This document shows positions 59,930 to 64,000 of a stretch of 64,000 nt of DNA, in pieces. Numbering within the stretch: position 1 is the first letter of the stretch; every line of letters begins with the position of its first letter. Where the stretch lies: contig NZ_JBHUNX010000001.1 of NCBI RefSeq assembly GCF_042685645.1, forward strand, positions 2,790,001 to 2,854,000, given 5' to 3'. Made by a program: the position numbers and the translations under genes. The stretch comes from Salininema proteolyticum. Its GTDB lineage: Bacteria; Actinomycetota; Actinomycetes; Mycobacteriales; Micromonosporaceae. Below the pieces are notes generated by a model that searched no databases, had not been told where the DNA came from, and saw only the letters and a list, made by a program, of their open reading frames with translations.

Positions 59930-60089
59930 ATCTGGCACACCACTATGATGCACGGCGGATCCGGCACCATCCACCGAACCGTCCGTTCTGCGGGAACGCC
60001 TCACTCCCGCACCGCGGCGCCGCCGCGTATCCTTGAGGCACGTTCACACCGACCCGTGAGTTCCTCCGTCCCTCCGTGTGGAGAGTGCC

Positions 60090-60776
60090 ATGCGATCCTA
60101 TGACGACGGCTGTCCCGCCGCCCACGCCCTCGACCTCGTCGGCGAGCGCTGGTCCCTGCTCATCGTCCGGGAGCTGCTCCTGGGCCCGAAACGCTTCACC
60201 GACCTGCGGTCCGGCCTGCGCGGAGCGAGCGCCAACGTCCTCACCGAGAGGCTCCGGGCCCTGGAGGCGGGCGGCGTCGTCCGGCGCCGGAAGCTGCCGC
60301 CCCCGGCGGCCAGCCAGGTCTACGAGCTGACCGAGTGGGGCCGGGGGCTGGAGGGAATCATCGTCCAGTTCCTGCGCTGGGGCGCGCGGTCGCCGGCCAT
60401 GCCGCTGGACACGCGCATAGGCACCGACGCCCTCATCCTGTCGCTCCGGACGCTGTTCCTCCCGACCGCCGCCCGCGGCCTGGAACTGGCGATCCAGTTG
60501 GAGATCGGCGACCGCTACTTCTCCGCCGAGGTCGTGGACGGGACGCTGCTGATCATGCCGGGACTCATCGAGCACCCGCACGCGGTGGTCACCGCCGATG
60601 CGGAGACCTTGAAGCGCTTGACGATCGGGACGAGGTCGCTGGAGGTCGCGGTGCACGCGGAGAGGGCGACGGTCACGGGGGACAAGGCCTCGGCCGAGCG
60701 TTTCCTCGACCTGTTCCGGCTGCCGGAGTCGGCCGGGGCGGCACGGCCGGATTTCGAGGGCCGCTCCGGGGCTTAG
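60090..60776 (+). CDS. HxlR-family regulator with C-terminal SCP2-like domain
   Basis: A 228-residue regulator. The N-terminal 100 residues are an HxlR winged helix: HALDLVGERWSLLIVRELLLG near residues 12-32, and FTDLRSGLRGASANVLTERL. The C-terminal 110 residues (LELAIQLEIGDRYFSAEVVD and VVTADAETLKRLTIG) look like a small sterol-carrier-like ligand domain, a known actinobacterial combination. The cysteine at position 8 is at the usual redox-sensing place of HxlR proteins. GGAGAG precedes the ATG at 60090. The target is unknown; the divergent carbonic anhydrase is a candidate. Confidence 0.9.
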   Translation: MRSYDDGCPAAHALDLVGERWSLLIVRELLLGPKRFTDLRSGLRGASANVLTERLRALEAGGVVRRRKLPPPAASQVYELTEWGRGLEGIIVQFLRWGARSPAMPLDTRIGTDALILSLRTLFLPTAARGLELAIQLEIGDRYFSAEVVDGTLLIMPGLIEHPHAVVTADAETLKRLTIGTRSLEVAVHAERATVTGDKASAERFLDLFRLPESAGAARPDFEGRSGA

Positions 60777-60875
60777 GGCCCGGCCGTCCCCGCCGGAGGG
60801 CGTCGGCGGCCCGAACGGGTTCTCGTCGGCCCCGCCCCCTCTCAATGACCGGCGCGGCAGCCCCTGGCGGTCACC

Positions 60876-61502
60876 TCAGCCCTCCGCGCCCCAGCGGTCG
60901 ACGTGCAGGCGCCCTTCCAGGCCGCGGCGCTTCTGCCAGCCGTGGCGCTCCAGGTCGGGGATCTCCTGGAGGCCGGAGACGGGGCCCAGGCACAACCATG
61001 CCACCGGGCGGATCCCGTCGGGGACGGAGAGCAGGTCGGAGAGGAACTCCTCGCGGTAGAAGGAGACCCAGCCCATGCCGAGTCCCTCGGCGGTCGCGGC
61101 GAGCCAGAGGTTCTGGATCGCCAGGCACACCGAGTACAGGCCGGCGTCGGCGATGGCGTGCCGCCCGAGCACGTGGTCGCCGCCGCGGGAGGGGTCGTAG
61201 GTGACCACGACGGCGAGGGTCGACTCGCGCACGCCTTCGATCTTGATGCGTTCAAAGCGCTCCCGCCTCTCCCCCTCCAGCTCGGCGGCGAAGACGTCGC
61301 GCTCGGAGCGGACGTGGTCGTAGAACTTCCCGCGGACGCCCTCGTCGCGGACGAGGATGAAGTCCCACGGCTGTGACATGCCGACGCTGGGCGCCGCGTT
61401 GCCGGCGGCCAGGACGCGGTCCAGGACCTCGGGATCCAGGGGTTCCCCGGTGAACTCGGCTCGGACGTCGCGGCGGCGGAAGATCGCTTCGTAAAGATCC
61501 AT
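60876..61502 (-). CDS. bluB: BluB-like 5,6-dimethylbenzimidazole synthase / nitroreductase
   Basis: A 208-residue flavoprotein of the nitroreductase fold, closest in form to BluB, which breaks down FMNH2 to make the lower ligand of vitamin B12. It has IFRRRDVRAEFTGEPLDPEV near residue 7, AAPSVGMSQPWDFILVRD near 36, and AIADAGLYSVCLAIQNLWLA then EGLGMGWVSFY. No other cobalamin gene is in the window, so a plain nitroreductase is possible. The ATG at 61502 begins the conserved part. It is divergent from the ECF41 sigma factor. Confidence 0.85.
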   Translation of the reverse strand: MDLYEAIFRRRDVRAEFTGEPLDPEVLDRVLAAGNAAPSVGMSQPWDFILVRDEGVRGKFYDHVRSERDVFAAELEGERRERFERIKIEGVRESTLAVVVTYDPSRGGDHVLGRHAIADAGLYSVCLAIQNLWLAATAEGLGMGWVSFYREEFLSDLLSVPDGIRPVAWLCLGPVSGLQEIPDLERHGWQKRRGLEGRLHVDRWGAEG

Positions 61503-61632
61503 CCGGACAGTCTCACCGGAGACCGGGCCCCGCCGAGGAGGGACCTGAGCGGAGGTGACCGAGTGCGCTCGGACCCGGGCCTCCCTTTTTCTCCCTGTGC
61601 GGGCGGCATTCCGGCGTAGTAACCTCAAGGCC

Positions 61633-62565
61633 ATGGACACCTTGGAGGACTTCGACGCCGCCCGCCCCAGGCTGCTCGCCATCGCCTACCGCATGCTCGG
61701 ATCCGCGTCGGAGGCCGAGGACGCCGTCCAGGAGACCTACCTCCGCTGGGCCGGCGCCGACAGGGAGGCCGTCCGCGTCCCCGTCGCGTGGTTGACCAAG
61801 GTGCTCACCAACGTCTGCCTCTCGTCCCTCACCTCGGCGAGGGCCCGCCGCGAGGAGTACTTCGGAGAGTGGCTCCCGGAACCGGTGTTCGAAGGGGACC
61901 CCATGCTCGGCCCGCAGGAGACCGCCGAACAGCGCGAGTCGGTGTCCTTCGCCGTGCTGACCCTGCTGGAGAAGCTCACCCCGCAGGAACGGGCCGTCTT
62001 CGTCCTCAAGGAGTCGTTCTCCCACTCCCATAATGAGATCGCCGAGATCCTGGACATCTCGACGGCGAACTCGCAGCAGGTGTTCAGCCGCGCCAAGCGG
62101 CACCTGGCCGACGCGAAGCGCACGGCGGAGATAGACCGGGCCGCCGCCGAGCAGATCATCGAGGAGTTCCTCCGGGCCGCCGCCAGCGGCGACACCGACG
62201 CCCTGGTGGGGATGCTGACCGAGGACGCCGTCACCATCGGCGACGGCGGCGGGGTCATCCACGCCGCGCGCAAGCCCGTCGTCGGGGCCGCACGCGTCGC
62301 GAAACTGGTCAAGGGCCTGTTCAACCCGTCGGCGCGCCAGCTGGAGATGGTCGGCGGCAAGCCGGACATGTACTTCAGCACGGCCAACGGCGGGCCGGCG
62401 CTCGTCGTCGCGGTCGGCGAGCGCCTCGTCGGAGTCCTGAGCCTGGCCTTCGAGGACGGGCGTATCTCCGCGATCTACAACGCCGTCAACCCCGCCAAGC
62501 TCGGGGCCTTCGAGCGTGAATGGGGCGCCGGGGAGCACGGCGAACCGCTCTTCACCTATAAGTGA
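61633..62565 (+). CDS. ECF41-family sigma factor (SigJ-like)
   Basis: A 310-residue extracytoplasmic-function sigma factor. Sigma2 (ARPRLLAIAYRMLGSASEAE) and sigma4 (LTPQERAVFVLKESFSHSHN, then ANSQQVFSRAKRHL) are followed by a SnoaL-like C-terminal domain of about 130 residues. ECF41 hallmarks are all visible: the linker YFGEWLPEP, the IGDGGG turn, and NPAKL near the end. In this family the C-terminal domain replaces a separate anti-sigma factor. The adjacent target is normally an oxidoreductase-type gene, here the FAD oxidoreductase downstream. TAACCT lies seven bases before the ATG. Confidence 0.94.
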   Translation: MDTLEDFDAARPRLLAIAYRMLGSASEAEDAVQETYLRWAGADREAVRVPVAWLTKVLTNVCLSSLTSARARREEYFGEWLPEPVFEGDPMLGPQETAEQRESVSFAVLTLLEKLTPQERAVFVLKESFSHSHNEIAEILDISTANSQQVFSRAKRHLADAKRTAEIDRAAAEQIIEEFLRAAASGDTDALVGMLTEDAVTIGDGGGVIHAARKPVVGAARVAKLVKGLFNPSARQLEMVGGKPDMYFSTANGGPALVVAVGERLVGVLSLAFEDGRISAIYNAVNPAKLGAFEREWGAGEHGEPLFTYK

Positions 62566-62581
62566 CCCGCTTCACTCCTGA

Positions 62582-62629
62582 TTCGTGTCAGTTTTCCGCG
62601 CCCTCCCGGGTTCAAGGGGGTGACACGAA
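62582..62629. promoter_or_regulatory. 9-bp inverted repeat before the FAD oxidoreductase
   Basis: TTCGTGTCA (62582-62590) and TGACACGAA (62621-62629) are perfect inverse copies 30 bases apart. Each holds TGTCA, the core of the known ECF41 -35 element, but I see no CGTC-type -10 at the right distance. Confidence 0.5.
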
Positions 62630-62642
62630 CTCAGGAGGAACC

Positions 62643-63764
62643 ATGAACCATCGCATAGTCATCCTCGGAGGCGGATACGCCGGGGCCCACGCCGCCTCGC
62701 GGATCGCCCGCGGCCTGCGGGCCCCGGACGCCTCCGTCACCCTCGTCAACGCCGAGCCGAACTTCGTGGAGCGCGTGCGGCTGCACCAGGTCGCCGCGGG
62801 CCAGGACGTGGAGCCGGTCCGGCTCGACGACCTGTTGGCCGGGACGGGTGTCCAGACGCGCGTCGCCCGCGTGACGGGGCTGGACGCCGACGCCGCGACC
62901 GTTTTCACCGACCGGGGCGAGCTGGAATACGACACCCTCGTCTACGCCCTGGGCAGCACGGGCCGGGCGCCCGAGGGGACGTTCACGCTCTCCGACCACG
63001 GCGGCGCGCTTCGCCTGCGCGAGCACTTGGGTTCGCTGCGGCCGGGCGATCCCGTGCGGGTCGTCGGCGGAGGGCTGACCGGGCTGGAGGCCGCCACCGA
63101 GATAGCCGAGTCGCGACCCGACCTGTCGGTGTCGCTGGCGACGTCCGGCCGGCTGGGGTCCTGGCTGGCCCCGGGCGCGCGGCGGCACGTCCGCGAGGCG
63201 TTCGCGCGGTTGGGGATCGCCGTCGAGGAGGGCACGACCGTCCGCCCCGGGGAGGGCGAGGGCACTACCGTCTGGTGTGCCGGTTTCGACGCCTCCTCAC
63301 TGGCCGCGGACACGGTGCTGGAGACGGCCGAGGACGGGCGGATCCGGGTGGACCGGACCATGCGGTCGGCCTCCCACCCGGACGTCTACGCCGTGGGGGA
63401 CAGCGCCTTCGTGCGGGGGCCGGGAGGCCGGGCCTGCGAGATGCGCTGCGGCATGGGCGTTCCGCAGGCGTGGCAGGCCGCGAACGCCATCGTGAGCCGC
63501 CTGGCGGGGCGCCGTCCGTCTCATTACCCGCTCGGCTACCTCCACCAGGGGATCAGCCTGGGGCGCAGGGACGGTGTCATACAGTTCGTCCGCTGGGACG
63601 ACCGGGCGCGGCGCGGCTACCTCAAGGCCGCGGCCGCGGCCCGTTACAAGGAGGCCGTCTGCCGGTTCGCCATCGCCTCGGTGCGCTGGCCGTCGTACTT
63701 CCCGACGCGTCGCCGCGCCGTGGTCGCCGCTCCCGCGCTACGCGGCGATGAGGCCCACGCCTAG
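62643..63764 (+). CDS. FAD-dependent pyridine nucleotide oxidoreductase (NDH-2-like)
   Basis: A 373-residue two-dinucleotide-binding-domain flavoprotein. The FAD site is IVILGGGYAGAHAASRIAR at the N-terminus, the NAD(P) site is VRVVGGGLTGLEAATEIAE near residue 140, and the second FAD motif is HPDVYAVGDSAF near 247. It resembles type II NADH dehydrogenases but is shorter at the C-terminus and has no clear membrane helix; a redox disulphide is absent. AGGAGGAA precedes the ATG. Its position after the ECF41 gene suggests it is the regulon member of that sigma factor. Confidence 0.92.
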   Translation: MNHRIVILGGGYAGAHAASRIARGLRAPDASVTLVNAEPNFVERVRLHQVAAGQDVEPVRLDDLLAGTGVQTRVARVTGLDADAATVFTDRGELEYDTLVYALGSTGRAPEGTFTLSDHGGALRLREHLGSLRPGDPVRVVGGGLTGLEAATEIAESRPDLSVSLATSGRLGSWLAPGARRHVREAFARLGIAVEEGTTVRPGEGEGTTVWCAGFDASSLAADTVLETAEDGRIRVDRTMRSASHPDVYAVGDSAFVRGPGGRACEMRCGMGVPQAWQAANAIVSRLAGRRPSHYPLGYLHQGISLGRRDGVIQFVRWDDRARRGYLKAAAAARYKEAVCRFAIASVRWPSYFPTRRRAVVAAPALRGDEAHA

Positions 63765-64000
63765 GGTCAGCACCGAGGCCGCCAGCAGGGCGGCCCCGGC
63801 CCACAGCAGGGCGATCCACTTGTTCGGCCGGGTGACCTCCCTCCCCATGGAGGAGAAGAAGAACCCGGCCGAAATCAGTGCCGCCGACACGAGGACGCCG
63901 GCCCGGGCCAGCCAGCCCGGGAGGCCCTCCAGCGCGGTGGCGTCGGCCAGGACGGCGCACACCAGCCCCAGGGTCACGAGCACGCCGGCGTGGGCGTGGC
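63738..64000 (-). CDS. Membrane protein, 5' end beyond the window
   Basis: The last 86 codons of a gene that enters from the right edge. The sequence reads HAHAGVLVTLGLVCAVLADA, a glycine/proline loop and two more hydrophobic helices (VLVSAALISAGFFFSS and WIALLWAGAALLAASVLTL), ending GLIAA. At least three membrane helices are visible. An internal GTG at 63983 could be a start, but the reading stays open and protein-like to the edge. The His-Ala-His at the edge may be a metal site. Its end overlaps the convergent FAD oxidoreductase gene by 27 bases. No family is assigned. Confidence 0.6.
   Translation of the reverse strand, partial: HAHAGVLVTLGLVCAVLADATALEGLPGWLARAGVLVSAALISAGFFFSSMGREVTRPNKWIALLWAGAALLAASVLTLGVGLIAA

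Noticed and set aside
1..64000. tRNA, rRNA, insertion sequence or prophage
   Set aside because: No tRNA T-arm with a matching acceptor stem, no rRNA stretch, and no transposase, integrase or phage structural gene was recognised on either strand.

Overview
The window is a GC-rich chromosomal segment of an actinomycete. This rests on the conserved actinobacterial block pspA-clgR-pgsA-rimO-ftsK-rnj-dapA-thyX-dapB-pnp-rpsO-ribF (about 26.3-49.2 kb, all on the minus strand), on the actinobacterial families DUF1707, DUF2752, DUF1992 and the mycothiol-dependent MDMPI family, and on an ECF41 sigma factor. A member of the Glycomycetaceae or a relative is plausible, but I cannot prove it from the sequence. 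No tRNA, rRNA, CRISPR array, insertion sequence or prophage was found.

Layout. 0-4.9 kb: a cut gene, a NUDIX hydrolase, an Lrp regulator divergent from the branched-chain amino acid exporter azlCD, methionine aminopeptidase divergent from a small XRE regulator across a palindromic promoter, a HAD phosphatase and a lipoprotein. 4.9-11.1 kb: a four-gene operon herA-sbcD(mre11)-sbcC(rad50)-nurA, the DNA-end resection set best known from archaea. 11.2-16.8 kb: an uncharacterised three-gene operon of a membrane-anchored coiled-coil pseudokinase, a large UPF1/DNA2-like SF1 helicase with a hydrophobic insert, and a winged-helix protein; this is the best candidate for an undescribed system, possibly defence. 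17-20.9 kb: small orphan, SpoIIE/RsbU-type phosphatase, GNAT, RibD-like reductase, NAD(P)-binding protein. 20.9-26.2 kb: a 1759-residue sortase-anchored surface protein made of about 13 DUF11-like repeats.

26.3-49.2 kb: the housekeeping block for envelope stress (PspA, ClgR), phospholipid synthesis (PgsA), ribosome and RNA work (RimO, RNase J, PNPase, S15), lysine/diaminopimelate (DapA, DapB), thymidylate (ThyX), chromosome segregation (FtsK) and flavins (RibF). It is interrupted between thyX and dapB by about 6 kb of accessory genes: an RHH regulator with a DUF4097 protein, DUF2752, two paralogous membrane proteins, and an SDR with a MerR regulator. 49.2-64 kb: a carbohydrate ABC importer without its own ATPase, a ThiE/TenI-like protein, an MDMPI-family protein, a YibE/F membrane protein, a LysR-aminotransferase pair, DUF1707, a stand-alone ribosomal L7/L12-C-terminal-like protein, carbonic anhydrase, HxlR, BluB, and an ECF41 sigma factor with an FAD oxidoreductase.

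A signal that crosses the whole window is that at least 13 genes, mostly regulators and accessory genes, have a -10-like hexamer exactly six bases before the start codon and no Shine-Dalgarno sequence. This is the layout of leaderless transcripts. Housekeeping operon genes instead carry clear GGAGG-type ribosome binding sites.
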